From assembly GCF_003385455.1 (NCBI RefSeq), contig NZ_QNUF01000026.1, positions 1 to 64,000 on the forward strand: DNA of 64,000 bases, written 5' to 3'. The translations under genes were made by a program, and so were the position numbers. This DNA comes from Chryseobacterium rhizosphaerae. Lineage in GTDB: Bacteria; Bacteroidota; Bacteroidia; Flavobacteriales; Weeksellaceae. The first letter of the stretch is position 1; every line of letters starts with the position of its first letter. Below, in pieces: positions 63,471 through 64,000 of this stretch. The notes under the pieces are model-generated. The model was not told where the DNA came from. It did no database searches and saw only the letters and a program-made list of their open reading frames with translations.

Positions 63471-64000
<530 letters not shown>

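Overview
The window looks like a chromosomal segment of a Chryseobacterium-type flavobacterium (Bacteroidota). The DNA is AT-rich. Promoters, where visible, follow the Bacteroidota pattern (TTG, about 20 bp, TAnnTTTG) rather than the sigma-70 pattern. The gene content fits: a TonB receptor beside transporter genes, a histone H1-like Hc1 protein, a subclass A2 beta-lactamase with an HRTG box, NDH-2, and a GAF / HD-PycTM / Ppk1 locus. No rRNA, tRNA, CRISPR array or complete prophage was seen.

Layout. (1) 1-7940, + strand: the end of a surface-glycan locus. It holds a flippase (cut by the window edge), an ATP-grasp protein, three glycosyltransferases, a hexapeptide acyltransferase, a PglC-like initiating phosphoglycosyltransferase, and one protein that joins a PglD-like acetyltransferase to a PglE-like aminotransferase. 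This suggests a glycan primed with a bacillosamine-type sugar. (2) 8-20.5 kb: two Crp/Fnr paralogues, the oxidative pentose-phosphate operon gnd-zwf-pgl, an exported Rid-family protein, a J-domain/KTSC protein, and several small regulator units (TetR, HxlR/AzoR, MarR/Usp) with visible candidate operators, then a YcaQ-type DNA glycosylase. (3) 20.5-23.4 kb, - strand: three exported hydrolases including a class A beta-lactamase, followed by a HAD-hydrolase remnant. (4) 23.6-34.1 kb, - strand: a likely five-gene operon, ppk1, GAF protein, HD-PycTM protein, a 1246-residue lipoprotein (phosphoesterase, kinase-like middle, outer-membrane barrel) and a monoacylglycerol-lipase-like hydrolase. It ends in a terminator. 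This is the most system-like part of the window.

(5) 34-47 kb is an eroded accessory stretch with long AT-rich spacers. It holds four copies of an AAGATGTACA motif arranged as two inverted pairs, an AraC regulator, a dead IS3-family transposase remnant abutting a truncated and frameshifted cydB, a broken beta-propeller gene, NDH-2, a TolC-HlyD-two-permease export operon without an ATPase gene, and glycerol dehydrogenase behind a 16-T tract. (6) 47.4-51.8 kb: an MFS exporter, AraC, GNAT and MocR-type regulator/aminotransferase group. (7) 51.9-58.4 kb, + strand: a His/Cys-containing small membrane protein, ABC ATPase, TonB-dependent receptor and two ABC-2 permeases in one tight operon. (8) 58.5-64 kb: a 58-residue Hc1 histone-like gene, an M28 peptidase, a HAD phosphatase, Tex, and the C-terminal part of an O-methyltransferase cut by the right edge.

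Starts were moved inward from the longest open frame where a signal peptide or family N-terminus supported it. All family names come from reading motifs by eye; no database search was run.
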